Below, piece after piece: positions 42,877 through 53,638 of a stretch of 64,000 bases of DNA (positions are counted from its first letter, which is position 1; the number at the start of each line of letters is the position of its first letter). This DNA is from Otatea glauca (Eukaryota > Streptophyta > Magnoliopsida > Poales > Poaceae): NCBI GenBank assembly GCA_036346275.1, contig CM070720.1, positions 6,177,278 through 6,241,277 of the forward strand, given 5' to 3'. Both the position numbers and the translations under genes were made by a program. The notes beneath the pieces are model-generated. The model saw nothing but the letters and a program-made list of their open reading frames with translations, did not search any database and was not told where the DNA came from.

Positions 42877-44119
42877 CTACAGGTTAGCCATGTCATGGGC
42901 GAGCTTCTCCTGCTTGAGCTCGGCGACCCTTGCCCTCAACGCTGACTGCTCGACCTGCAGTCGATGCGCCTCGGCTGCGGAACTGGGAGCACGATTGCAC
43001 TCGTCTTGGAGCTGGGGCCAGGGCGCTCTTCCCTGTCCAGGTCGCTCGCCCCAGCTTCTCCTTGAGCTCGGCCACTTTCGCCTTGAGCTCGGCGGAGGCC
43101 TTCGCCGGAGAAGCAGATAGCTCCACAATTTTCTTGTGAAACGTCTCTGCCTCCGCGCGCGCAATCTCGAGGGCTCTGGCCAGCACCGCACGCTAGGACT
43201 CGATGGTCCTCGCCGCCTTCACATGAAGGGCTTGAGGGCCTCATTTGACCTCTCACGCTCTACGTTGATGGCCTGCGAGAGCTCAGAGGAGTGGGCCGCG
43301 GTTAGTCGCTCCACCTCCTCCTGCTCGGCCATAAGGTTCTCCTCGAGCAAGAGGACGTATGTGTCGCACTCCTCCACCCGGTCGAAGACCACTTCAAGCT
43401 CGGTGGAATGCCCGTGCAGGCTTCGGAGCCCCTAGGCAATCAGGCCCTGTCCCTATGGAAACCAAAAGGGATTACGACAATAGATAAGAAGGAGGCAGAG
43501 TTCAAGCATGACTTACCTGATCAAGCCAATCCTCGAACCTCTGGCGGGAAGGTCCGGTGAGCCGTACACCCAGTACGACCATCTCGGGCTCGGCAGAATC
43601 CCTTACCGGGGACATGGTGGCCACGTTGGCCCCCTCCGGTGCAGAGTTGGCCCCACCAGCCGATGACTCGACCTGGGCTATCCCGGCCAAGGTAGGTGGC
43701 AGCTCAGGTGGAACCGAGACTCCTGAAAAAAGCAGCTAAGTTATGAGGACAAGAAACGTCGAGTGGAGACTTGGGAGTTTCGACGTACCTAACACTTCCA
43801 CAAGAATCGCAGATCCGACTGCGTCCTTAGGAACCTCGACCTCGCCGGTCAAGGTAGGCCCGACCTCGAGACCATCTCCGTCGGCCTCGATGGTCTCGGC
43901 TTCGACGGTCGGGTCATCCACGGCTTCGACTCCCACGGCGGCCCCTTCCAAGTCGGCGCTTGGTCCGGTGGGCCTTTGGTCAGGATCACCGACCAGGCTA
44001 CCCCCCGAAGGCACCGTGGTGACCTGGGCTTGCTGTGAGTGCGCCTGGTGGACCAGGAGGAAGTCATCTGCATCCTCGTCCTTGGACTCGAACTCGCCCT
44101 GAACAACAATCATGGTCAT
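42877..44119 (-). pseudogene. Spliced antisense gene of element C, three exons visible
   Basis: Exon 44119-43789 begins MTMIVVQGEFESKDEDADDF and is acidic and Val/Pro-rich. Donor GTACGT lies at 43788-43783, acceptor TTTTTTCAG at 43723. The second exon 43722-43517 ends RFEDWLDQ; donor GTAAGT at 43516-43511, acceptor TTTCCATAG at 43453. The third exon 43452-42877 contains ELEVVFDRVEECDTYVLLLE and a Lys/Glu/Leu-rich end such as AELKAKVAELKEKL, a likely coiled coil. The first junction is phase 1 and the second phase 0, and both keep the same frame. A TAG (43432-43434) and a frameshift near 43235 make this copy a pseudogene. Antisense extra genes between pol and the 3' LTR are known in Tat elements such as Grande; function unknown. 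Confidence 0.7.
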
Positions 44120-44214
44120 TGCCCATCGGGCGCTCGAGGTCTACGACGGGGGAATCGCTAAGCGAAAGAAAGGGAAAAGTCTACTCTAAAATCGAAAATA
44201 AGGTTCGCACGTAC

Positions 44215-44352
44215 CTGTGTGATGAGCCTCCGTCTCCTAGGAGGGGGAGGGGTATCTTGACATCTCGTTCCCGTTGCGGCACGGGAAGCATCCCCTCCCT
44301 GTACACTCTGTGACTGAGACCTCGAGGCACGCGCGGGCTCTAGGCCCCCCAC
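44215..44352 (-). pseudogene. Possible upstream exon of the antisense gene
   Basis: A Pro/Arg-rich frame (PPPPRRRRLITQ) ends with CAG followed by the donor GTACGT at 44214-44209. Acceptors at TTCGCTTAG (44158) or GATTTTAG would link it to the next exon, but the frame does not join cleanly and a TAG occurs at 44141-44143. Another donor-like CAAAG/GTAAGC lies near 44430. I take this as the decayed 5' part of the gene. Confidence 0.4.
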
Positions 44353-44505
44353 ACTGGCAACCCCGGTGCTCTGCGTCGGGGGCTACTGCCCTGGTGGCGA
44401 GCTCGAGGACCGCACAGCAGCCGCTTACCTTTGTTGCTCAAGCTCAAGCTTGAGCATTCCCGGGCTCGGCATGGTTCGACTTACCACCACGCGGTCAGTC
44501 CACTC

Positions 44506-44852
44506 AACGATGTAAACTCTATCCTGTTAACCGACTAGAATCTTGTAACCGATCGGAATCTCCAAACCGATCAGGACTCTGTAAGCCGCACCACCTCCAG
44601 TATATAAGGGGGAGGACGGGTAACAACAAGGCATCGAGCCATAGAGCCTAGAACACCACATATCACCCATAGCATATTGCGCTTTGAGGAACCCTAGATC
44701 CAAGAGGTCTGCATAATTCCAGCACACAGGATTAGGGTATTACCTCCATTGCTGTGGGCCTGAACCTGTCTAAAATCCCTGTCTTGTGTGACATTCGAGT
44801 TTGAGATCGAGCGCCTACCCCATAAATTCATTGCAGACCACAAAAGTCGACA
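44506..44852 (+). repeat. Element B 5' LTR, first part missing
   Basis: It aligns with the element A LTR from GATGTAAACTCTATCCTG to the end CAAAAGTCGACA. A TATATAAGG box lies at about 44601. About the first 190-200 bp seen in A are absent; upstream sequence belongs to C. Confidence 0.85.
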
Positions 44853-44853
44853 G

Positions 44854-44872
44854 TTGGCGCGCCAAGTAGGGG
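44854..44872 (+). promoter_or_regulatory. Element B primer binding site
   Basis: TTGGCGCGCCAAGTAGGGG follows the LTR end at 44852. It is the same palindromic type as in element A. Confidence 0.75.
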
Positions 44873-44902
44873 AAGCGCTTCAATCTTTTTTCCACAGACT
44901 CG

Positions 44903-45779
44903 ATGGCAGCAATCGACGGGTTCGTCGCCACCTTCGTCTCCAGCCAGGCCTTCCACTTCGGAAGTCTGGACTTCGTCGCAGATATGCACAGAGAGCTTGT
45001 CTGCCTGGCCCAAAGCCAGATCCGATCTGGCAAAGATCAGGCCAAACCATCTCAGGTATACCGCTCTGACTTATCCAGAAAACCAGTCGGCGCTTGAGGA
45101 ACTGATACGATTTTCGTGGCGTCTTCGCGATCGAGGAGCTGAGGACCGATCTCCACCAAGAAGACCAAGAACCTGCGGAGGAAGATCGTCGGCGTAAGGG
45201 TAAGGAGGAGAAGACGTGATCTCTTCGGTTTCTCGACCGCAATGTTCGTGAAGACATCCTGCAATCTAAGTTGGGAGACCAATCTGTCTTTTGCACACCG
45301 ATGCAAAACGTCGTCGCCTCCAAGATGCTCCTCGACACGCTGGACCCGATGATTGCATCGGGTAGCCCGACAGCCCCGATTGTGGCCCAGATCAAGGCCA
45401 TGGTGACGGCGGCAGCAATCCAGCAGAACTAGGAAAAGACGGTGGGTGAAGCGCACTCGCGCTCCCATGCGGTAACTCATGTCGCCAGCAGCCAGACTGC
45501 AACTAGTTAGAATACTCGCGGTCGGCGCCAAACTACCTGTACCAGTTGCACCAAAAAAAGGATGAGATGCTGAGGGACTTCATCCGACGTTTCATGCAGA
45601 AGAATAACACCATCAGGGACGTATCTGAAGCCGTTGTGGTGGCAGCTTTCCAGAAAGGAGTAAGTGATCCTGATCTAATTAAGAAAATGTCCAGGAAGCC
45701 GCCAACCTCTGTGAAGGAGATGTTCGCACTAGCCGACCGCTACGCCATGGCCTCAGACGCCCTAGCCGAGTGCCAGTAA
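44903..45779 (+). pseudogene. gag: Element B gag with internal deletion
   Basis: The start is MAAIDGFVATFVSSQAFHFG at 44903. After frame changes comes LGDQSVFCTPMQNVVASKML (about 45271). A joint at about 45520 links the Arg-rich region to LYQLHQKKDEMLRDFIRRFM, skipping about 620 bp present in A (capsid core). The last frame (45546-45779) has FQKGVSDPDLIKKMSRKPPT and MFALADRYAMA, typical of Tat gag. TAG codons interrupt (QQN-TAG-EKT). Confidence 0.82.
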
Positions 45780-46895
45780 GATCGCCCGCATCAGAATAAC
45801 AAGGGCGACAAACCTGAGTCCTCCAAGCACAAAGACAAGAAGCGAAAAGGCGAAGAATTAGTCGCAGTGGCCGAGCGCGTCCGGCCCCGAGCCATGCGGA
45901 GGGAAGGACCTGATTACAGCACCGTCATGGAAGCAATCTATCCTTTCCATCCTAAAGGAAAACAAGCCGCCTAGGACTGCTTCACCTTGAAGCGCTTTGC
46001 GCAGGAGAGCAACAAACAGCCGGCTCCAGCGAAGGACAAGGCAGCAAAGAAGAAAGACCTCCCAGACGAAGACAATTTTCAAGAGCCCGAGGACGAGTTG
46101 AACTACATATACGGGGGCTCCACCGGATACTAGTACAAGCGGAAGCAAAAGCTTACCGCTCGGGAGATCAATGCGGTGGAACCAGCGGCCCCCAAATATC
46201 TGAGATGGTCCGAGGTACCAATCACCTTCGACCGAACGGATCACCCCAACCGGGTTCTACATCTGGGTAAGTTTCCTCTAGTACTCGACCCTGTTATACG
46301 CAGCGTGAGGCTCAAGAAGGTCCTGATCGATGGAGGGAGTGGACTCAACGTCTTGTTCTCCAAAACCTTCAATGACATGAACATTCCCCTCTCCGAGCTA
46401 AAGCCAAGCACTCAGCCGTTCCACGGTGTGATTCCTGGAGCATCGTCCCTTCCACTCGGGCAGGTTTCCTTGCCTGTCACCTTCGGCACCAAGGACAACT
46501 ATCGGACCGAGTACATAAATTTTGAGGTGGCGGATTTCGAGACGGCGTATCACGCAATCTTGGGAAGACCCGGACTGGCTCGGTTCATGGCAATCCCGCA
46601 TTACACCTACTTGATGATGAAGATGCCAGGGCCAAAAAGCGTCATTATGGTTCGCAGTGACGTCAAGCGGTCCCTGGAGTTCGACCGAGAGAACCATGAG
46701 CTCGTCGAGTTGTAGGAAGGAGCCGATGAGAGGAAGAAGATCCAAGCAGAAGCGACCATGATGCGGGAAGAGGGAGATATCCCGTCCAAAAAGCAAGCCA
46801 CGTCAGGAATGAAGCCCGGCGAAGGAATCAAGAGATTCATTCTCGACCCGTCCGACTTGTCAAAGACGACTCTGGTCGGGACAGGGCTTGAGGAC
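45780..46895 (+). pseudogene. pol: Element B gag C-terminus and protease
   Basis: After Lys-rich sequence, a pseudo-zinc-finger region YPFHPKGKQAA is followed by TAG and DCFTLKRF. The protease frame 46176-46715 has VLIDGGSGLNVLFSKTF with the D-G-G-S form of the active site, GQVSLPVTFGTKDNYRTEY, ADFETAYHAILGRPGLARFM and MKMPGPKSVIMVRSD. Domain order and motifs match element C, whose catalytic Asp is changed. This protease core is uninterrupted over 179 residues. Confidence 0.83.
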
Positions 46896-47585
46896 AAATA
46901 GGAAAGCGAGCTCGTCACCTTCCTCCAAGCTAACAAAGACATCTTCGCATGGAAACCATCCGACATGCCGGGTGTTCCCAGGGAGGTGATCGAGCATTCT
47001 TTGCACATCAACGAAAGTGCGAAACCAGTCAAGCAAAGGCTTCGGCGGTTTGCTCCAAATTGCCGGAACGCCATCAAACAGGACATCACCAAGCTTTTAG
47101 CCGCAGGCTTTATAAAAGAAGTGTATCATCCAGATTGGCTGGCGAACCCTGTACTTGTTCAAAAGAAGAATAAAAGTTGGTGCATGTGCGTTGACTATAC
47201 CGATCTCAATAAAGCATGTCCAAAGGATCCTTTAGGGTACCTCGGATTGACCAAGTTTTTGATTCAACCGCCGGGTGCGAGATTTTTGAGTTTCCTTGAT
47301 GCCTACTCAGGGTACCACCAGATTCGGCTAAAGGCGGAAGATCATATCAAGACTTTGTTCATCACACCCTTCGGGGCCTTTTTCTATACCACGATGGCGT
47401 TCGGGTTGAAGAATGCTGGAGCGACATATCAACACGCGATACAGCGGTGCTTCGACAACCAACTCGGACGTAACGTGGAGGCATATGTGGACGACGTCGT
47501 TGTCAAGACTCGGGAAAGGAAGGACCTCATCACCGACCTAACCGAGACGTTTGAGAGCCTAAGGGCCTTCAAAGATGAAGCTTAA
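46896..47585 (+). pseudogene. pol: Element B reverse transcriptase
   Basis: The 206-residue frame begins MPGVPREVIEHSL (46965). It has WLANPVLVQKKNKSWCMCVD, LNKACPKDPLGYLGLTKFL (the usual form is YPLPRIDQL, so this part has drifted), FLDAYSGYHQIRLKAED, MAFGLKNAGATYQ and the catalytic EAYVDDVVVKTRER (about 47490). YVDD is intact. The frame ends at TAA and the remainder of the thumb lies in other frames. Confidence 0.85.
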
Positions 47586-47593
47586 TCCCAGAA

Positions 47594-49072
47594 GTGTGCT
47601 TTGAGTATCTTCGAAAATCGCCGGGTTTGTCGTATCCCAACGAGGCATTAAGGCCAACCCAGAGAAGATCAGGGCCATATCAAATATGGAACCGCCGACT
47701 TGCCAGAAGGATGTCCAGAATCTTACAGGGTGCATGGCTGCAATCAGCAGGTTTATTTCCCGACTGGGTTTGCGAGGTATGCCATTCTACAAACTCCTCA
47801 AAAAACAGGACAAAATCCAGTGGACTCCAGAGGCACAGCGGGTGTTCGAAGATTTTCTTAACGACGCCCCCAATCCTGGTTGCACCGATGCCAAAGGAAC
47901 CCCTATTGCTATACATCGCGGCAACGACTCATGTAGTCAGCGCTACGATCGTCGTAGAAAGGGAGGAGCAGGGCCACGTGCAGAAAGTCCAGCACCCGGT
48001 TTATTTCGTCAGCGAGGTCTTGAGCGAATCTAAGGTGCGGTATCCGCAAGTTCAAAAATTGCTATATGCAGTACTCCTCACATCTCGTAAGCTCAAGCAC
48101 TATTTCCAAGAATATATGATTTTGGTGGTTACCTCCTTCCCAATTGGCGATATTCTCCACAATCAGGAGGCCACCGGAAGAATTGCAAAGTGGGCAGTTG
48201 AGCTTGGAGCTTTTGATATCTCATTCAAGCCTCGCACCGCCATTAAGTCTCAAGCACTCGTCGACTTTACGGCTGAGTGTACAGAACTCCAAAACCTGGC
48301 AGTTACCAAGGAGCTCGATTATTGGATGATGTATTTCGATGGTTCCCTCATGCTCAGCGGCGCGGGGGCTGGAATCGTGCTCATATCACCAAATGGGGAA
48401 AGGTTGAGGTACGTCCTTCGAATATTTTTTCCTTCATCAAACAACACCGTCGAGTATGAGGCACTCATCCACGGGCTCCGTATCGTCATATCACTCGGCA
48501 TCCGACGTTTGGCGGTGCGCGGAGACTCAATGCTCGTGGTCAACCAAGTGCAGAAAGAATGGTCTTGCATTGAGGACAACATGGCTGCCTACTGCCTGGA
48601 GGTATGCAAATTGGAAGGCAACTTTGACGGACTAGAACTCATTCATGTGCTCCGCCGAGATAATGAAGCCGCTGACGAGTTAGCGAAAATGGGAGCCTGC
48701 CGGTCTACAGTACCTGTGGGGGTGTTCGTTGAGGAAATTCACAAGCCCACGACTAGCACTCGGACAAAGCCAGACATCCCGACAGAGAAAAAATTAGAGG
48801 CTGAAGTCCTAGTCATTATCCCCGATTGGATAGTTCCATATCTGGATTATTTGATGAAGGACAAGCTACCCGAACATCGCGTGCAGGCCGAGCGAATAAT
48901 GCGCCGAAGCAAAAGCTACGTGGTGATCAGGGAAGAACTCTATCACAAGAGCAGCTCTAGTGTTCTACGATGGTGCATATCAGAACAAGAAGGAAGAGAT
49001 CTCCTCAAGGAAATCCACTCGGGAGTCTGCGGCAATCATGCGACGGCGTCGTCCCTAGTTGGCAAGGCCTAT
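47594..49072 (+). pseudogene. pol: Element B RNase H, archaeal-type RNase H and integrase zinc finger
   Basis: A long frame of about 490 residues. Residues ~1-95 are out of frame with the true thumb and connection. RNase H runs from LLLYIAATTHVVSATIVV (~105) to FTAE (~225). Archaeal-type RNase H begins DYWMMYFDGSLMLSGAGAG (~242), with E in TVEYEALIHGL and D in RGDSMLVVNQ and AADELAK, all four acids present. The linker VLVIIPDWIVPYLDYLMKDK leads to the zinc finger HSGVCGNH (~480). Homology with element A ends at LVGKAY; the next bases belong to the LTR of copia G. The wrong-frame start shows it is a remnant. Confidence 0.85.
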
Positions 49073-49187
49073 TTTTAAATGCGATTTAAACATATATTTG
49101 AATTCTGTGTCATTATGCAGTCAGTTACCAGTGAGTTAATTGATATTATTTGTCAGTTACTAGTAACTGCCACATTTAACTGACATC
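49073..49187 (+). repeat. Copia G 5' LTR, left piece
   Basis: It matches 62753-62869 of the 3' LTR (TTTAAATGCGATTTAAACAT to TTAACTGACAT) with a few substitutions. On the left it abuts element B at a deletion joint; on the right it ends in the acatc duplication and H. Confidence 0.92.
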
Positions 49188-50542
49188 TGAAGAGGAACGC
49201 GGTATACTACGCTAGCACAAAAAAAAAATCTACCGCGTAACCAGAAAGCTACTCGCAAGAAGGGGATCATAGATAAGATTACCACTAGACGCGCATTGCG
49301 GAATCCTTCGCGCGCCGATGTAGTGGATCGCCTCGCCGCGATCGTTGCGCCGATGTAGTGGATCGTCCTCGCCTTGCCGTGATCGCCCTCCCACGCCGCA
49401 GCCGGCAGCAGCGCCACCGCAGAGTCCACACGCCCGAGAGATGGAACGCCGTGCGCGTGTGCAAGCACTGTCGCTCGGCAGGACAGCGAGAGGAGTAGGC
49501 TAGGTTTCGAGTGAATCACTCCTAAACCGTGGAAAGCACACCCCGTGCCCTCCTCCTCCTCCTTATATAGCCACGAGATGAAACCCTAAACTAGGGCCCA
49601 TCGGCGTGCTAAGCCCACGAGGTTCATTAATTACGGATCCAATCCAAATTAATGCGCCCCACCATTAAGTGTGTGACCTGCGCAGTTCACGACGCTTGGA
49701 CGTGGATTCGAAAACTCCTTTTCAATCCAATAGTTGGTAGTGGCTTCTTGCAAAGTATGCCAACTCCCAAACATACTATGATCAAATCGACAGAACATAT
49801 CAAAAGTACTCATGTAATAATCCCTTTGTCAAGTATATGAAGATTGATCTCAAGGCAGAAGCATGTCATCCTTTGATGATTCAATCCATCTCTCGTATTC
49901 GTGATATATTAATAAGTTGTGATTGACTCTCAATCACGGCATGGCCATGCACTTCCTTAATCATATCACACGAGTGGCCTTGTCATATATCTCCGTTTCA
50001 TTGGAGTGGCAAATTCCATCTTGACTGCTCACTTCCCTTTGCACGTTTCATAGTAAACATGAAAGCTACATTTATAACTATCCGGTTAGGAAGTAGTGTT
50101 TGATAGCCCCAAGGAAAACTATTACACATGTAGGGAATATGACAATCTCGTGTCTAAGGATCATACATCTACTAGGTATGAGATACACCGATGACACATA
50201 AGAATGAAACATTCTCGCGATGTCCCATTATGGTCTATCTAACCCATGTTCTTCAACATGCGTCCACAATGTATAGATGATATCTCCATATCCCATGATC
50301 TATGAAGCATGATCATCGATCACTACATGTGCCGATCTATTCATCGTTGTCCTATACGATGATATCCGATCGTAGATATTTATCGAATTACATCATTAAG
50401 TAAAGAGCTTCATAAGCAAGTCACATACTTGTTGATCAATACAATGATATACATTCATTGGACCAATAATCATATTATTATTCATAAACATAGTCATGTT
50501 ACAATCATCTAAATGATTGCCTCAAGGGCATAACACTAACAA
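49188..50542 (-). repeat. Copia H 3' LTR
   Basis: 1355 bp, with TATATAAGG on the minus strand near 49562-49570. It differs from the 5' LTR by substitutions and many 1-3 bp indels, mostly in the GC-rich part 49190-49520. Confidence 0.95.
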
Positions 50543-50551
50543 TCTCCCACT
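50543..50551 (-). promoter_or_regulatory. Copia H polypurine tract
   Basis: On the minus strand GTGGGAGAT directly precedes the 3' LTR start TGTTAGTG. Confidence 0.85.
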
Positions 50552-50561
50552 TGCACTTGAG

Positions 50562-51124
50562 TCAATCAATTAAGTATCTAATACCAATAGACCTTGTGTG
50601 CGCCTCATGCTTAGGCTGTGGCAGTGGCTTTGTCAACGGATCGGCCACATTGGCTTCCGTATGTAATTTGCATATTCTCACGTCACCTCTATCCACAATC
50701 TCGCGAATAAGGTGAAAGCGACGGAGTATGTGTTTAAACTTCTGATGTGATCTAGGCTCTTTTGCTTGTGCAATGGCACCACTATTATCACAATAGATGT
50801 CCATTGGACTAGAGGCACTAGCGACCACACCAAGCTCGTGATAAACTTCTTAATCCACACAGCTTCCTTTGCGGCCTCCGGCCGCAATGTACTCGCTTCG
50901 TCAGAGAGTCGGCCACCGTGTTTTGCTTGGAACTCTTCCACCATCGCTCCTCCATTAAGTGTAAACACAAACCCGGATTGCGATCGAAAATCATCTTTGT
51001 CAGTTTGGAAGCTTGCATCGGTGTAACCCTTTGCAACCAGATCTTCCTCACCTCCAAAAACAAGGAACATACCTTTAGTTCTTCTCAAGTACTTCAGGAT
51101 ATTTTTACGGCTATCCAATGACCA
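50562..51124 (-). pseudogene. pol: Copia H RNase H
   Basis: The minus-strand frames give GYTDASFQTDKDDFRSQSGF (first Asp), EAAKEAVWIKKFI (Glu), DIYCDNSGAIAQAKEPRSHQ (third Asp) and the C-terminal VADPLTKPLPQPKHEAH, a standard copia ending. At least two frameshifts (around 50690 and 50830) separate the parts. The last 88-residue frame ends at TAG near 50562, just before the PPT. Confidence 0.87.
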
Positions 51125-52100
51125 TCACGGGATCCGCTTGGTATCCGCCGTGACACTTAGAGCATATGAGACATCCGGGCGTGTACAGATCATGGCATAC
51201 ATAATAGACCCAATAGTGAAGCATATGGAATCTTGCTCATCCTGTCTCGCCATCGATGTCGAAGGACACCGATTCTTCTTGAGACCGATGCCATGTGACA
51301 TTGGCATGAAACCTCTCTTGGATTCATGCATATTGAACCTTTCAATATCTTGTCAATGTACGTTTCCTGACTTAATCCAATTAACCTTTTTGATCTATCT
51401 CTATAGATTTTTATGCCCAAGATATAGCATGCTTCTCCCAAGTCCTTCATTGAGAAACTCCTTTTCAATGAAGTCTTAACATCTTCAAGCATAGGAATGT
51501 CATTCCCGATCAATAATATGTCATCCACATACAAAATCAAAAATACAAGTGCGCTCCCACTAGCCTTCTTGTAAACACAAGGCTCTTCTTCATTTTTGAT
51601 AAAGTCAAAACCTTTGACTACTTCATCAAAACGAATGTTCCAACTCCGAGATGCTTGCTTTAACCCATAAATGGACCTTTGAAGCTTGCATACCCTTTTA
51701 GCATATTTAGGATCAACAAAACCTTCAGGTTGTATCATGTATACATCCTTAGATAGATTCCCATTAAGGAATGCTGTTTTGACATCCATCCGCCATATTT
51801 CATAATCAAAATATGCAAAGAATAGCTAAAATGATCCGGACAGACTTGAGCATGGCTACCGTGAGAAAGTTTCATCATAGTCAACTCCTTGAACTTGTTT
51901 GAAACCCTTTGCCACCAACCGTGCCTTATAGATCTGAACATTTCCATCTACGTCTATCTTTTCTTGAAAATCCATTTGCACTCAATAGTTTTTACACCAT
52001 CGGAGAGTCGACCAAGTTCCAAACTTGATTGTCATGCATGGATTGAATTTGGATCTCATGGCTTCAAGCCATTTTTCGGAGTTTGGGTCCATCATTGCTT
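51125..52100 (-). pseudogene. pol: Copia H reverse transcriptase
   Basis: The frame 51789-51190 carries MDVKTAFLNGNLSKDVYMIQ, RSIYGLKQASRSWNIRFDE, FLILYVDDILLIGND (about 51540-51510, catalytic YVDD intact) and SMKDLGEACYILGIKIYRDR. Upstream frames hold the N-terminal part (EKWLEAMRSK near 52070), with breaks around 51800-51950. The C-terminal frame 51331-51125 has SIMYAMICTRPDVSYAL. Confidence 0.88.
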
Positions 52101-53308
52101 CTTCATAAGTCGTGGGCTCATCATTGTCCAACAATAATATGTCACTCCCATATCTTATAAGTACATGACGTGGCCTCCCCGACCTACGTGGGGCTGGAGT
52201 CTCTTCCACAAAGTTGTACAACACTTTGTACATCTTGTGAAGGTTCATGGTAGCTTGAACATATTCATGTGATTCTCGAATTTCATCAAGATACACATCA
52301 CTCCTACTGATTTCTTTTGAAAGAAACTCTTTCTCCAAAAAGACACTAGTTCGAGCAACAAAAACTTTGTTCTCGTTTCTTTTGTAAAAGTAATATCCTT
52401 TTGTTTCTTTAGGATACCCCACAAAAAGCATTTTTCTAATTTAGGGTGCGAGTTTATCGATTGTAAACGTTTTACATAAGCCTCACATCCCCATATCTTG
52501 AGAAATGACAACATGGGTCTTCTCGATCCATATCTCATATGGCGTCTTCTCAACGGATTTTGATGGGACCCTATTCAAAGTGAACATGGTGTCTCTAGAG
52601 CGAAACCCCGAAGGATAATGGCGATCTGTTTGTTCGATCATTGACCGAACCATATCTAATAAAGTTCGGTTACGCTGTTCGGACATGCCATTCCATTGAG
52701 GCGTTCCTGGCGGAGTAAGTTGTGGAACGATTCCACATTGCTTTAGATGATCACCAAACTCTTGGCTCAAGTATTCGCCACCACGATCGGATCGTAAGTG
52801 TTTTATTGTTTTGCCAAGTTGATTTTGTACTTCGTTCTGAAACTCTTTGAACCTTTCAAAAGTTTCAGATTTATGCCTCATTAAATAGATATATCCATAT
52901 CTCTCAAGTCATCGGTAAAAGTTACAAAAGCATCAAACCCACCCCTAGCAATCGAGCTCATTGGTCCACAAACATCTGTATGTACTAGGGCCAATAATTC
53001 ACTTGCTCTCTCATTAAAACCTGTGAAAGGGCTTTTGTCATCTTGCCAAGTAAACAAGATTCACATGTTTCAAATGATTCAAAATCAAATGAGGTTAGAA
53101 GTCCATCACCATGGAGCTTCTTCATGCGTTCTCATTTATATGACCTAGCGACAATGCCACAAAAGGTAGGGTTCAAATCATTAGGCCGATGCCTTTTACA
53201 TTAATATTATAGATGTGTTTTTCTTCGAGTTCAGGACGTACAACCCATCCACCATGGGGCAACGACCATAATACATATCATTCAAAAATATCGAACAAAC
53301 AAAGTTCT
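52101..53308 (-). pseudogene. pol: Copia H integrase
   Basis: The core part FERFKEFQNEVQNQLGKTI and HLRSDRGGEYLSQEF (second Asp, about 52790) is followed by GTPQWNGMSEQRNRTLLDMV (Glu region, about 52700). Then come NRVPSKSVEKTPYEIW and the C-terminal VGYPKETKGYYFY (52431). Stops and frameshifts occur near 52480 and above 52900. The zinc finger is in poorly preserved sequence at 53000-53200. Confidence 0.83.
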
Positions 53309-53638
53309 TTATTTCAAATCATAACCTTCATGTTCCAAACAAGAAGATGAAATAATGTTTCTACTCAAAGATGGAACAAAATAACAATTATTAAGTTCTA
53401 AAACTAATCTCAAGGCAAATGCAATGGGTATGTGCCAACAGCAAGACCAAAGAACTCTTGCTTTATTCCCCACGTGAAGATCCACTTCTCCTTTTGCCAA
53501 GTCTCTACTCTTTATCAGCCCCTGCAACGAATTGCAAATGTGAGCAACCGAACCGGTATCATATACCCATGAGCTGAGTGAAGAAGTAGCAAGATTAATT
53601 TCTATAACATTAATACCAAGTGGAAACCACATTTCCAT
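53309..53638 (-). pseudogene. pol: Copia H protease
   Basis: A 109-residue frame with the copia protease motif SSWVYDTGSVAHICN (about 53575-53530), where DTG is intact, followed by GEVDLHVGNKARV and LNNCYFVPSLSRNIIS. Confidence 0.87.

Larger units (their letters stand above)
36817..44505 (+). mobile_element. Tat-lineage (Grande/Retand-like) Ty3/gypsy element C without LTRs
   Basis: From left: gag, protease, RT, RNase H, archaeal-type RNase H, integrase, a repeat-bearing 3' non-coding stretch, and a spliced antisense gene. The two consecutive RNase H domains are a hallmark of the Tat lineage. Both LTRs, the PBS and the PPT are missing; the left joint is with the D 3' LTR and the right joint with a broken LTR of B. 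Nonsense codons are numerous and mostly TAG. Confidence 0.82.
44506..49072 (+). mobile_element. Tat-lineage Ty3/gypsy element B, truncated at both ends
   Basis: Sister copy of element A. It has the U5 side of a 5' LTR, PBS, gag with an internal deletion, protease, RT, RNase H, archaeal-type RNase H and the integrase zinc finger, then stops at 49072 in mid-domain. The first part of the LTR is missing at 44506 and everything after the zinc finger is missing at 49072. Stops are mostly TAG. Confidence 0.87.

Noticed and set aside
44880..45531. Minus-strand frames of 159-173 residues over the start of element B gag
   Set aside because: The plus strand aligns with element A gag codon by codon. The same opposite-strand frames are broken in element A.
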